Shown here: positions 25,219 through 33,025 of the stretch, in pieces
Layout of the letters: every line of letters starts with the position of its first letter
How positions within the stretch are numbered: position 1 is the first letter of the stretch
Source: Bacillus timonensis
GTDB taxonomy: Bacteria > Bacillota > Bacilli > Bacillales > Bacillaceae_L
Direction: 5' to 3'
DNA length: 35,493 nt
Assembly (NCBI RefSeq): GCF_004799755.1
Contig: NZ_SLUB01000049.1
Span: 1-35,493 of the forward strand
Notes under the pieces: model-generated
Told to the model about the DNA's origin: nothing
Databases searched by the model: none
Seen by the model: the letters and a program-made list of their open reading frames with translations, nothing else
Translations under genes and position numbers: made by a program

Positions 25219-25542
25219 TTACCTCCCTTTCAGTAATTCATTTACTGGTCCTGAAATTTGTTCCCATTCTTCGGTAATAATCTCCAAAGCTTCATGCCCT
25301 TTTTCAGTCAAAAAATAATATTTGCGATTTGGTCCTGATTCAGAGGGGCGCATTTCTCCCCTGATGAGGCCATTTTTCTGAAGCCGTAATAAAATTGGAT
25401 AAATCGTTCCCTCACTTACATCTGCTAATCCAATATTCAGCAATTTTTGTGAAAGTTCATAGCCATAAATAGGCTCCTTTTTGATGACAGCCAACACACA
25501 TCCATCCAATACTCCCTTTAACAATTGGCTTCTTATTGACAT
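25219..25542 (-). CDS. PadR-family transcriptional repressor
   Basis: A 107-residue winged-helix regulator of the PadR family (short, subfamily 2 type). Diagnostic are LKGVLDGCVLAVIKKEPIYGYEL at the start, VSEGTIYPILLRLQKNGLIRGE as the recognition helix and wing, and RKYYFLTEKGHEAL. The dimerisation helix at the end is short, as usual in this subtype. The start ATG follows GGAG by about nine bases. Three repeated operator-like palindromes lie upstream, so the gene and its membrane partner are probably self-repressed. Confidence 0.9.
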   Translation of the reverse strand: MSIRSQLLKGVLDGCVLAVIKKEPIYGYELSQKLLNIGLADVSEGTIYPILLRLQKNGLIRGEMRPSESGPNRKYYFLTEKGHEALEIITEEWEQISGPVNELLKGR

Positions 25543-25560
25543 CTCATCTTACTCCCCCCT

Positions 25561-25581
25561 CTAGTTTGCTATACAAGGTAG
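25561..25581. promoter_or_regulatory. PadR operator candidate 1
   Basis: Fits CTA-N2-TTG-N5-CAA-N2-TAG exactly, 20 bases upstream of the padR start codon, overlapping the leader. Confidence 0.6.
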
Positions 25582-25608
25582 TGAACCGAAAAATAAAGTT
25601 ATTCTTAG

Positions 25609-25629
25609 GTAGTTGGTTTAACAAGATAG
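25609..25629. promoter_or_regulatory. PadR operator candidate 2
   Basis: The same pattern with two changes (CCA for CAA and TAC for TAG when read on the minus strand), 48 bases from site 1. Confidence 0.5.
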
Positions 25630-25645
25630 CTGATATAAAAAACAA

Positions 25646-25666
25646 CTATCTTGTTATACAAAATAG
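25646..25666. promoter_or_regulatory. PadR operator candidate 3
   Basis: An exact CTA-N2-TTG-N5-CAA-N2-TAG site within a longer inverted repeat (AACAACTAT at 25641-25649 and ATAGTTGTT at 25663-25671), 37 bases from site 2. Confidence 0.65.
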
Positions 25667-25734
25667 TTGTTTTAAGTGTAAATTTATTTCATTTTTTTGT
25701 CAATAGGTTTTTTCTATAATGATAATGTACTTAC

Positions 25735-26403
25735 TTAATTTTCATCATACGCATTAAGTGCGTTCACACTGTGCGCTAGCGCAGATCCTGCTTTTAATGC
25801 AACGGCTACGAAAATAGCTTCTGAAATTTCTTCTAAATCAGCGCCTGCTTTTTTAGCATTTTTCGTATGAAGATCGATGCAGTACGGACAACCCGTTGTA
25901 TGTGCACAAGCAACCGCAATCAACTCTTTGTCCTTTTCTGTTAAGTTTTGCGCTTTGAGGGACTTACTGTCAAAATCAATAAATGCTTTAAATGCCTCTC
26001 CGCTCAAGTCCGCAAATTCTTTCAGTCTCGCAAAATAGGATGCCTTATACAGTTCTTCATCACCATTTCCATCATATGCGTTGAGTGCATTCACTCCATG
26101 TGCTAAAGAAGAACCAGCCTTTAATGCAGTCGCAACAAAAATAGCTTCTGCCACTTCCTCTTTCGTAGCATCATTCTTTTTCGCATTACCGACATGTAAA
26201 TCAATGCAATATGGGCAACCTGTGATATGTGCGACCGCCACGGCAATCAGTTCCTTTTGCTTCACGGAAAGTCTTCTCGCTGCTAATGCTTGGCTATCAA
26301 ACTTGATGAAAGATTTAAAAGTCTCTGGGGCATACTGTTTCAATTCTGGAAGTCTTCCGAAGTATTCCTTTTTGTACAAGCTATCTGTTTTTGTTCCTGT
26401 CAT
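25735..26403 (-). CDS. Tandem carboxymuconolactone decarboxylase / AhpD-like protein
   Basis: A 222-residue protein made of two copies of an AhpD/carboxymuconolactone-decarboxylase-type domain. Each ends in ALNAYD, and each holds a CxxC redox pair with a following His: Cys63, Cys66 and His70; Cys172, Cys175 and His179. In AhpD this CxxC(x3)H set serves as a thiol reductase or peroxidase active site, so a redox role is more likely than a true decarboxylase. The two halves are similar along their whole length, showing a recent internal duplication. The ATG at 26403 has GGGAGAG upstream. It is the only gene after a complete SAM-I riboswitch and terminator, which points to sulfur or methionine stress. 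Its substrate is unknown. Confidence 0.85.
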   Translation of the reverse strand: MTGTKTDSLYKKEYFGRLPELKQYAPETFKSFIKFDSQALAARRLSVKQKELIAVAVAHITGCPYCIDLHVGNAKKNDATKEEVAEAIFVATALKAGSSLAHGVNALNAYDGNGDEELYKASYFARLKEFADLSGEAFKAFIDFDSKSLKAQNLTEKDKELIAVACAHTTGCPYCIDLHTKNAKKAGADLEEISEAIFVAVALKAGSALAHSVNALNAYDEN

Positions 26404-26514
26404 TTTGCATCTCTCCCTTGGGTATTTTCCATAAATACAATACGATTTTTCACATCAACTTACTTAGTTTTTTAATAGAAAAATACGAATCCATCTATTA
26501 GTGAAACTTAAAAA

Positions 26515-26537
26515 GCCCCTTCCGATGAGGAAGAGGC
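26515..26537 (-). terminator. Riboswitch-controlled terminator before the AhpD-like gene
   Basis: GCCCCTTCC (26515-26523) and GGAAGAGGC (26529-26537) form a 9-bp stem with a G-U pair and 5-nt loop, followed on the minus strand by a T run (26514-26510). The loop and inner stem contain CTCATC, which is complementary to GATGAG in the aptamer, giving the antiterminator. Confidence 0.85.
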
Positions 26538-26553
26538 ATTATGTACGTCCACA

Positions 26554-26658
26554 CTCATCTTTCAAGCATTTGCTTGCTGGAATTAGCACCTTGATACATT
26601 CATCGTAACGGTTGCTGCGGGATCAACGGACCAGGTTCCTCCCCCGACTCTTGATAAG
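26554..26658 (-). ncRNA. SAM-I riboswitch (S-box) aptamer
   Basis: Read on the minus strand, this begins CTTATCAAGAG, continues with a GGGGGAGG...CCTGG stretch and GATCCCGCAGCAACC, then the strongly conserved GGTGCTAATTCC core, CAGC and a closing GATGAG. CTTATC and GATGAG pair as helix P1. These are the S-box landmarks in order and spacing. A terminator follows 16 bases later, so bound SAM should stop transcription. The next gene is the tandem AhpD-like protein. Confidence 0.92.
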
Positions 26659-26719
26659 AAAAAATCGTATTTAATTTAGGAATCTAATATCTACTACCTT
26701 ACATGAATTAATAAAAGCT

Positions 26720-26725
26720 TGTCAA
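26720..26725 (-). promoter_or_regulatory. -35 element of the S-box transcript
   Basis: A perfect TTGACA on the minus strand, 18 bases before TAAGGT as a poor -10. This gives the S-box transcript its own start, independent of tenA, whose stop is at 26783. Confidence 0.5.
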
Positions 26726-26782
26726 CAGAAATATTGGATTATTTCGAAAAATATCCCTCAACCGAGTTTTGGGATTTAACAC

Positions 26783-27463
26783 TTATAGGTTAATCGGCCA
26801 CTCTTCTAAATGTTCAGCCATATCCCAAAACATGTATTCAAACATGCTTGTTTTAACGACAATTTCTTCAAGTCTTGCTAGCTCTAGTTCAGATTTTCCA
26901 CTTGCCATTTCATTGAGCAGAGTTTTACAATCATCGGATAACTTCGTAAATTCATCGGATGCATACATTTTAACCCATTCTCCATAGAATTCATGTTCGC
27001 TGGCTCCAGGCCATGTTACGAGTTCTTTTCCAATAAAATTATAACTCCAAGCACAAGTAAGGACGGCTGCGACCACATTTTCAACACCGCCAAGATGTGC
27101 GACGTTCAGCATGTAACTTGTGTAAGAAGTCGTAGTTGATGCAGGCTTGGTTGCCTCTAGTTCTTCATGAGAGATACCAAATTTCGCGGCATATTGGCGA
27201 TGAAGATCCATCTCCACTTCAAGCGTACCATGTAAAAGATTTGCAAAAATGGACATTGTTTTTAAATCGGGAGCTTTCGCACTTCCTATCGCAAATAGAC
27301 GGCTATACTCAATTAAATACACATAATCTTGTTTCATATAATGTTTAAATTTTTCCTTATCCAACCAGCCCTCACCTATCCCTTTGACGAAAGGATGTTC
27401 CAAATACGAATTCCAAATTGGTTCTACTCGATTCCATAAACGATCAGTAAATAAACTACTCAT
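26783..27463 (-). CDS. tenA: TenA: thiaminase II / aminopyrimidine aminohydrolase
   Basis: A roughly 226-residue enzyme of the TenA family that hydrolyses aminopyrimidine products of thiamine damage, feeding them back to thiamine synthesis. Counting from the ATG at 27463, HPFVKGIGEGWL, the KQDYVYLIEYSRLFAIG helix with its catalytic Asp, the active-site Cys at about 137 in LTCAWSYNFIGKEL, and a Glu in the SMFEYMFWDMA helix are visible. An ATG at 27469 is also possible; the second one has the better-spaced GAGGGG site. A TPP riboswitch and terminator precede it, so it is repressed when thiamine pyrophosphate is plentiful. It is alone, without thi biosynthesis neighbours, so a salvage role is likely. 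Confidence 0.93.
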   Translation of the reverse strand: MSSLFTDRLWNRVEPIWNSYLEHPFVKGIGEGWLDKEKFKHYMKQDYVYLIEYSRLFAIGSAKAPDLKTMSIFANLLHGTLEVEMDLHRQYAAKFGISHEELEATKPASTTTSYTSYMLNVAHLGGVENVVAAVLTCAWSYNFIGKELVTWPGASEHEFYGEWVKMYASDEFTKLSDDCKTLLNEMASGKSELELARLEEIVVKTSMFEYMFWDMAEHLEEWPINL

Positions 27464-27508
27464 TTTCATTTCCCCTCTCTCCTTTTGACATCAGGGAGAA
27501 AAAAACAA

Positions 27509-27537
27509 AACCCATCACTAGTGACTAGAAATGGGTT
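27509..27537 (-). terminator. Terminator of the TPP riboswitch
   Basis: AACCCAT (27509-27515) and ATGGGTT (27531-27537) pair, with an inner CTAGT/ACTAG stem. On the minus strand TTTTG and a T run follow. It stands between the aptamer and tenA. Confidence 0.8.
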
Positions 27538-27572
27538 CGGTAATATATCATCGCATACACGACAAATACCAA

Positions 27573-27657
27573 CTCCACTTCCCTACGCTAGTGTTACCTA
27601 GATCAGGTTCAAAGGGTCGATATGTCTATCTCTCAGCAAATACATGCTCCCCTAGTC
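27573..27657 (-). ncRNA. TPP riboswitch (THI element)
   Basis: On the minus strand: ACTAGGGGAGC, GCTGAGAGA, then ACCCTTTGAACCTGATC, TAGGTAACACTAGCG and TAGGGAAGTG. These are the universal TPP aptamer signatures in the right order. The downstream gene tenA belongs to thiamine metabolism. Confidence 0.97.
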
Positions 27658-27754
27658 GAATTGTTAGATTATTAAGTTACTATCTTTTAGTTAAACATAG
27701 CTGCTGAAAATAAGCAAATGTTTGAAAGCTTTCCAACATTTCTATGTGCAAGCA

Positions 27755-27783
27755 AACAAAAAATCCTCCAGGATGGAAGATTT
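27755..27783 (-). terminator. Terminator of trmL
   Basis: AAATCCTCC (27761-27769) and GGAAGATTT (27775-27783) pair with one G-T, followed on the minus strand by TTTTTGTTTG. It begins at the end of the coding region. Confidence 0.75.
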
Positions 27784-27784
27784 C

Positions 27785-28255
27785 TTATTTTAAATTCGGA
27801 TATTCTTGTTGTCTTAATGCCTCATACACCAATATCGCAGCGGTATTTGAAAGGTTAAGGGATCGAACATGCTGACTCATAGGGATTCTTAAAAAATGAT
27901 TTTTATGTTTTTCTAGCAAATCTTTAGGTAAGCCTGTTGTTTCTTTTCCAAACATAAAATAATGTTCTTTTGAAACATCGCTGAAATCAAAAGCTGAATG
28001 TGTTTTTTCGCCAAACGTTTCAATATAGTAAAACTCACCTTTATTGCTCGAAAAAAAATCATCTAATGAGTCATAATACGTGATATTGACGGAATGCCAG
28101 AAATCAAAACCCGCTCGTTTAATCATTTCTTCATCTGTTGAAAAGCCAAGGGGTCGGATTAAATGTAAGGCTGTATCCGTTGCAGCACAAGTACGTGCAA
28201 TATTTCCTGTATTAGCCGGAATATCTGGTTGATAAAGTACAACATGTATTGCCAA
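27785..28255 (-). CDS. trmL: tRNA (cytidine/uridine-34-2'-O)-methyltransferase TrmL
   Basis: A 156-residue SPOUT methyltransferase that adds a 2'-O-methyl group at the wobble base of leucine tRNAs. It is highly like B. subtilis CspR/TrmL: LYQPDIPANTGNIARTCAAT at the start, FGKETTGLP at about 102-110 and the knot segment from 124 (IPMSQHVRSLNLSNTAAILV). The start is a TTG with AGGAG about nine bases upstream. It is a single-gene unit. Confidence 0.96.
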   Translation of the reverse strand: MAIHVVLYQPDIPANTGNIARTCAATDTALHLIRPLGFSTDEEMIKRAGFDFWHSVNITYYDSLDDFFSSNKGEFYYIETFGEKTHSAFDFSDVSKEHYFMFGKETTGLPKDLLEKHKNHFLRIPMSQHVRSLNLSNTAAILVYEALRQQEYPNLK

Positions 28256-28350
28256 GAATGGTCACTCCTAACTATAATTCCCCTCCAAATTATAGCATAT
28301 AGACGGCAGACAAAGGTACTTTAGATAAGTTCGTTATACCAAGTTGGCTC

Positions 28351-28737
28351 TTATAAGAGCACAAAGTAAATCCCGAAGACGACTGCAATCATTATGACAA
28401 AAACGCCAAGGGTGAGCACCGTGGTTTTGGGTGTGCGGAATGTCTGGTTATTAATCGCCTTAATTTTTCTCACATAGGCAATCATAGCCATAATAATTGT
28501 CAGTATGCCGATTCCAACTGAAAATAGTCCAATTACATTCGCTAATAGATCCCCTGTAGATGAAAGACTGGTTTTCATTGTAAAATGCAAATTCGTCACA
28601 AGGAACCCAACCCCAATAATTGCAATTGCCGTTCTTACCCACGCTAAAAATGTTCTTTCATTCGCAAGATGCTGCTGAATGTATTTAGAATCTACCGTTT
28701 GATGGTTCTCCTCTTTTTTCGGGTTTTCTTTATTCAT
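28351..28737 (-). CDS. DUF202 (YidH-like) membrane protein
   Basis: A 128-residue membrane protein of the DUF202/YidH family. A charged N-terminus of about 20 residues leads into the diagnostic LANERTFLAWVRTAIAIIGVGF, followed by two more hydrophobic segments (about 68-90 and 107-127). Members occur next to varied genes, and function is not established. The ATG has GAGGGTG upstream. Confidence 0.88.
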   Translation of the reverse strand: MNKENPKKEENHQTVDSKYIQQHLANERTFLAWVRTAIAIIGVGFLVTNLHFTMKTSLSSTGDLLANVIGLFSVGIGILTIIMAMIAYVRKIKAINNQTFRTPKTTVLTLGVFVIMIAVVFGIYFVLL

Positions 28738-28864
28738 AACATCACCCTCTTTATTGTTAAGTTAAATCATTCTTAAAAACTAGTTCGGTTTCATTGTTTA
28801 ATTCGTAGCTACATTCCATAAAATAACCCAAGAATATGAATTGATAAAATCGGAGGTATTTTCT

Positions 28865-29893
28865 TTGGGTATCTTTAAGGATAGTAAAAACAAAACCAAC
28901 AGTTTAACCGCTGCAGAAGTATCCGCACTGTGGCTTCAGTATATGGGTGATAGTATGGCTATCTGTGTATACAAATATTTTCTTAATATAGTTGAAAACA
29001 AAGAGATTAAATCTATTTTAGAAAGTTCATTACAGTTAGCTGAAAGCCATATTACGAAAATTGATAAATTCTTAAAAAGTGACAATTACAAGACTCCAAT
29101 TGGATTTACAGAGAGTGACGTAAATGTTAACGCACCTCGACTTTTTTCTGATCAATTTTTACTATTTTATTCCTATATTATGACCATCCATGGGTTAACC
29201 GCTTATAGCTTAGCGATTACAAACACGGAACGAAAAGACATTCAAAATTACTTCTTTGAGTGTACGGAATCTTCTAAGGACCTGTTTCAAAAAATCGTGG
29301 AATTAGCTAAAAACGAGCCAAAATTCACTAGTGTACCAACCATTCCTTCACCAAAAGAGAGCGCGTTTATCGAATCACCAGGGTTTGTTTCAAATTTAAT
29401 TGGTGACAAACGGCCACTTAATAGTTCGGAAGTTAGCACCCTTTTCTTTAATTCAACGAAAACTGGATTTATCAAATCATTAAGTTTAGCTTTTAGTCAG
29501 GTAGCTAGGTCAGAGGAAGTTCGTACTTTTATGGTGAAGAACGTTAAATTAGCAGGAAAAGATGCAGAAAGTTTTGATCTAATCTTACAACAGGATCATT
29601 TACCAATCCCTGAGAAATGGGATGCTGAGGTTACCGATTCAACAATCAGCCCATTCTCTGACAAATTGATTATGTTTCACGCTGGCTTTTTAGTCAATGC
29701 GGCTCTTTCCTACTACGGGGCATCATTAGGCTCCAGCTTCAGGTCGGATATCATCGTTAACTATTCTAAAGTCTTTACCCATGCCATGGAGGCAGGTGCA
29801 TTTTCTTACCATATTATGGTGAAACACGGATGGTTAGAAAAACAACCAGAAGCCATAGATAGAAAAACGTTGGCAAAAGGTTCAAATAAGTAA
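28865..29893 (+). CDS. DUF3231 family protein
   Basis: A 342-residue cytoplasmic protein made of two related helical repeats (about 8-150 and 175-325), the layout of DUF3231 proteins common in spore formers. Repeat marks are LTAAEVSALWLQYMGDSMAICVYKYFLN and LNSSEVSTLFFNSTKTGFIKSLSLAF. The fold resembles ferritin-like four-helix bundles and the coat protein CotF, so a spore or stress role is plausible, though unproven. The frame runs back to a TTG at 28841, but the TTG at 28865 follows CGGAGG by seven bases and gives the usual MGIF/MGIL start. A strong terminator follows. Confidence 0.85.
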   Translation: MGIFKDSKNKTNSLTAAEVSALWLQYMGDSMAICVYKYFLNIVENKEIKSILESSLQLAESHITKIDKFLKSDNYKTPIGFTESDVNVNAPRLFSDQFLLFYSYIMTIHGLTAYSLAITNTERKDIQNYFFECTESSKDLFQKIVELAKNEPKFTSVPTIPSPKESAFIESPGFVSNLIGDKRPLNSSEVSTLFFNSTKTGFIKSLSLAFSQVARSEEVRTFMVKNVKLAGKDAESFDLILQQDHLPIPEKWDAEVTDSTISPFSDKLIMFHAGFLVNAALSYYGASLGSSFRSDIIVNYSKVFTHAMEAGAFSYHIMVKHGWLEKQPEAIDRKTLAKGSNK

Positions 29894-29900
29894 ACATAAT

Positions 29901-29930
29901 AAGGAGAGATCGACTGGTCTCTCCTTTTTC
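29901..29930 (+). terminator. Intrinsic terminator of the DUF3231 gene
   Basis: AAGGAGAGA (29901-29909) and TCTCTCCTT (29918-29926) form a perfect 9-bp stem with an 8-nt loop, followed by TTTC. Confidence 0.85.
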
Positions 29931-29977
29931 CACCAAGTTAAAACAAGAAAAACGTAACAACTATCTTGTGTATGAGA

Positions 29978-30436
29978 CTAAATTGTATTTCCCTTTTTCT
30001 TAGCATCTGCATCCAAACCAGCACCGATTGCAATGCCGATACTCAACCCAATCGGTATACCTAACCCAATATTTTCAAATATCGTTAATCCAAACACAAT
30101 ACCCAAACTCATCCCTATTGACATGTATAATGTTAAATACATACCCTCAGGTACCAACTTATGCTTCTTTTGAAGATGAGACACAATGTCATTAATCACT
30201 TTTTTATGTTGGGTTAGAACCGTATCAATCCGGTCTATATTCCCTTCTAGTTGATTAAAATGATTTTTCAAATCAAGCAAATAGAGCTGACAATCCTCAC
30301 AGTTTTCTGAAAATGAAGCGAGCTTTTGAACCACTCGTTCACACTTATTTAGATTCAGTTTTTTACAATTTTCTTTGCTAATGGCGCTCTTCAACTTCTT
30401 TATAGTTGTTAATAATTCATCTGCTTGTTTTTCCAA
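29978..30436 (-). CDS. Coiled-coil and glycine-zipper membrane protein, unknown function
   Basis: A 152-residue protein. The N-terminal 95 residues are helical and Lys/Leu-rich, with four cysteines in pairs (at about 23 and 32, then 45 and 48). The last 50 residues form two membrane segments rich in Gly with a GxxxG pattern (LGIVFGLTIFENIGLGIPIGLSIGIAIGAG). That is typical of Bacillus glycine-zipper proteins. The start is a TTG with GGGGGTG five bases upstream. I do not know the function. Confidence 0.65.
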   Translation of the reverse strand: MEKQADELLTTIKKLKSAISKENCKKLNLNKCERVVQKLASFSENCEDCQLYLLDLKNHFNQLEGNIDRIDTVLTQHKKVINDIVSHLQKKHKLVPEGMYLTLYMSIGMSLGIVFGLTIFENIGLGIPIGLSIGIAIGAGLDADAKKKGNTI

Positions 30437-30573
30437 CGTAGCACCCCCTTAGAGATAATTAGAAAATCATATCAAGACCGTTCTACTTGTAACCCCTGTA
30501 TATTTGTTCACATTTTTTACTTATTTTTATCTACGATTAAAACTAAATTAAGTTTCGCTTTTCATATGAATGA

Positions 30574-30607
30574 CAAAAAAGCAGCCCTAATTTTAACTAG
30601 GACTACT
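30574..30607 (-). terminator. Terminator of the UvrA-like gene
   Basis: AGCAGCCCTA (30580-30589) pairs with TAGGACTACT (30598-30607), with two G-T pairs. On the minus strand a T run follows (30579-30574). Confidence 0.7.
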
Positions 30608-30652
30608 AACTTAAACAATTTCTGTTACACAACCGTACAGGCACCTATACTT

Positions 30653-32893
30653 TTAAATATATTTCGCAGTTATCGACCGCTCACAATTCTTAAGTCCTGT
30701 TGGTGGTCCTTCGTATAAAATCTCTCCTCCACCAGTTCCACCATCGGGACCTAAATCTATAATCCAATCACTGTTTCGAATCACATCCAGGTTATGTTCG
30801 ATCACAATCACAGTATTGCCCTTTTTGACTAATTCTTCGATAATCACTAAAATGTTCGAGACATCTGAAAGGTGCAATCCGGTTGTTGGTTCATCGAGAA
30901 TATAGATGTTGCCCTTCTTATTTAGCTCTTTTGCAAGTTTCAGACGTTGACTTTCTCCACCAGACAATGTGTTTAGGGGTTGTCCTAATGAAAGGTAGCC
31001 AAGTCCAACTGTTGCCATGCTTTTTAGCTGTCTCTGGATGTCTTTCGCTTCAAAAAACTCCACGGCTTCCGCGACAGTCATCTCCATTATGTCTACAATA
31101 TTTTTCCCTTTATAGAAATATTGAAGCACTTCTTGTTTGTACCGATCGCCATGACATTCGCTACATTCCATTTCCATTTTATCCATAAAAGATAGATTAA
31201 GCTCTACCGTTCCAGTTCCTCCACAAGTTTCACATGCCCCTTTAGAGTTATAGCTGAATAACCCACTCTCCACATTATTTGCTTCAGAAAAGGCTTTTCG
31301 AATCGAATTCATAATCCCAGAGAAGGTTGCTGGATTAGAACGTATGTTACCGTGTACCTGGCTTTGGTCAATACGAATCGACTCTGGATAATCTTTTGCA
31401 AAGACCTCGTTTACAAGCGTACTTTTCCCTGAACCCGCTACTCCGGTAACAGCTGTAAATACACCAATTGGGACGCGAAGGCTAACATTTTTTAAATTGT
31501 GCAGACTACTTTTCTGGCTTTCTAAAAACTCATTAACTGGTTTTGGGTTTTCTTTGATTTCCATCTTCTTGTTTAAATACTGAGCTGTAAGTGTATCTGA
31601 AGATAATAACCCTTGGTAACTTCCACTATACATAATGTTGCCACCGTTAGTACCAGCATTTGGACCCACATCGATCACATGGTCTGCAATTTGTATAACG
31701 TCTGGGTCATGCTCTACCACTAATACGGTATTTCCTTTATCACGTAATTTGACAAGTAAATCATTTAATCGGTAAACATCGCGAGGATGAAGTCCAGTGC
31801 TTGGTTCATCAAATATGTACATTAAACCTGTTAAGTTACTAGATAAATATTTCACCATTTTAACCCGTTGAGACTCACCGCCAGATAAGGTCGGTGTTTC
31901 ACGTGTTAAGGTTAAATAACTTAATCCAATATCACAAAGATTCTTAACCCGTTCTAAAATTCCGTCCACTATTGGCTTCGCACTTGGCTCGTCGAAGCTG
32001 GGCAGAACTTCAATTAACTCATCCAATTGCATTGATGTCAGGTCATAAATGGAATAGCCCATGATTTTAGATGACATAACCTTCTCATTGTAACGTGTTC
32101 CGTGGCAGCTAGGACATGTACCAGTTGTGGCAAATTCCTTGAGCTTTTTTTCGGCAGCTTTTGATGTGTCTTTGTCACGATTCACATTTTGACGCATAAA
32201 TCTTACAACCAGGCCAACATAAGTTGTATTGATTTCCCCGTTCATGTAGCTAATTGCGACCTTCTCTTCTTCAGCATAAACAAGCTTTTCAAATTCTTCT
32301 TTTGTATAATCCTTGATCTTTTTATCCTTATCGAAGAAACCTGATTCAGCATATGCTTTCCATTGCCATGTACCCGGTCCAAACCCTGGAAGTAAAATCG
32401 CCCCTTCATTTAAGGACTTCTCCTTATCTAAAGCAGCATCAAGATTTAACGTTATCGTTCTTCCAATCCCTTCACAGTGTGGGCACATCCCAATCGGATC
32501 ATTAAAGGAATAGGCATTACTCCAACCAATACTTGGTTGGGCAAAGCGTGAAAAAAGCACTCTGAATAGTGGCTGAATATCGGTAACCGTCCCGAGTGTG
32601 GATCTTGCATTTCCACCTAGTCGTTTTTGATCCACAATGATCGCAGTAGATAAGTTATTAATTTCATCAGCTTCAGGTCGGCCGTATTTCGGCAAAAACT
32701 GCCTAGCAAAACTACTGAAAGTCTCGTTTAACTGGCGACCAGCTTCCTGTGCAATCGTGTCAAAAACAATCGATGACTTACCTGAACCAGAGACCCCTGT
32801 GAAAATCGTGATTTTCCCCTTTGGAACCTGTACATGCACATTTTTCAAATTGTTCTCTCTACCATTCACAACTTCAATAAATTCCTGTTTCAA
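30653..32893 (-). CDS. Short UvrA-like ABC ATPase (UvrA2/DrrC class)
   Basis: A 746-residue UvrA paralogue. Both ABC cassettes are intact: Walker A GVSGSGKSS (33-41) and GVAGSGKST (near 495), and two LSGGESQR signatures. Four CxxC pairs (CPHC at 137-140, CPSC, CETC and CSEC) form the zinc modules. Full-length UvrA has about 940-955 residues; the missing 200 correspond largely to the UvrB-binding and insertion regions of the first half. Members of this class have been linked to drug resistance (DrrC) and radiation tolerance (UvrA2), so a role in removing DNA-binding compounds is likelier than general repair. The start is TTG with AAGGAG ten bases upstream. It is a single gene. Confidence 0.85.
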   Translation of the reverse strand: MKQEFIEVVNGRENNLKNVHVQVPKGKITIFTGVSGSGKSSIVFDTIAQEAGRQLNETFSSFARQFLPKYGRPEADEINNLSTAIIVDQKRLGGNARSTLGTVTDIQPLFRVLFSRFAQPSIGWSNAYSFNDPIGMCPHCEGIGRTITLNLDAALDKEKSLNEGAILLPGFGPGTWQWKAYAESGFFDKDKKIKDYTKEEFEKLVYAEEEKVAISYMNGEINTTYVGLVVRFMRQNVNRDKDTSKAAEKKLKEFATTGTCPSCHGTRYNEKVMSSKIMGYSIYDLTSMQLDELIEVLPSFDEPSAKPIVDGILERVKNLCDIGLSYLTLTRETPTLSGGESQRVKMVKYLSSNLTGLMYIFDEPSTGLHPRDVYRLNDLLVKLRDKGNTVLVVEHDPDVIQIADHVIDVGPNAGTNGGNIMYSGSYQGLLSSDTLTAQYLNKKMEIKENPKPVNEFLESQKSSLHNLKNVSLRVPIGVFTAVTGVAGSGKSTLVNEVFAKDYPESIRIDQSQVHGNIRSNPATFSGIMNSIRKAFSEANNVESGLFSYNSKGACETCGGTGTVELNLSFMDKMEMECSECHGDRYKQEVLQYFYKGKNIVDIMEMTVAEAVEFFEAKDIQRQLKSMATVGLGYLSLGQPLNTLSGGESQRLKLAKELNKKGNIYILDEPTTGLHLSDVSNILVIIEELVKKGNTVIVIEHNLDVIRNSDWIIDLGPDGGTGGGEILYEGPPTGLKNCERSITAKYI

Positions 32894-32981
32894 TCAACAT
32901 CATCTCCTTTTCTGCTATTTACGTCCTCTATGTAGCGGCTTGTACATCTTACCATATAAGATTAAGAGAAGAAACAGGCTC

Positions 32982-33010
32982 TGGGACAAAGGGACAGGTT
33001 CACTGTCCCA
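32982..33010. repeat. GGGACA dispersed repeat, copy 3 (complete)
   Basis: TGGGACAAAGGGACAGGTTC followed by ACTGTCCCA. It can fold as GGGACAG (32991-32997) with CTGTCCC (33003-33009), or with the outer TGGGACA arm. This is the fullest of four related copies in the window. Confidence 0.65.
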
Positions 33011-33025
33011 AGTTGGTCAATGTTA

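Noticed and set aside
27721-27740. TGAAAGCTTTCCA, similar to a CcpA cre site.
   Set aside because: It lacks the central CG of the cre consensus and lies beyond the TPP riboswitch, after trmL, not at a catabolic promoter.
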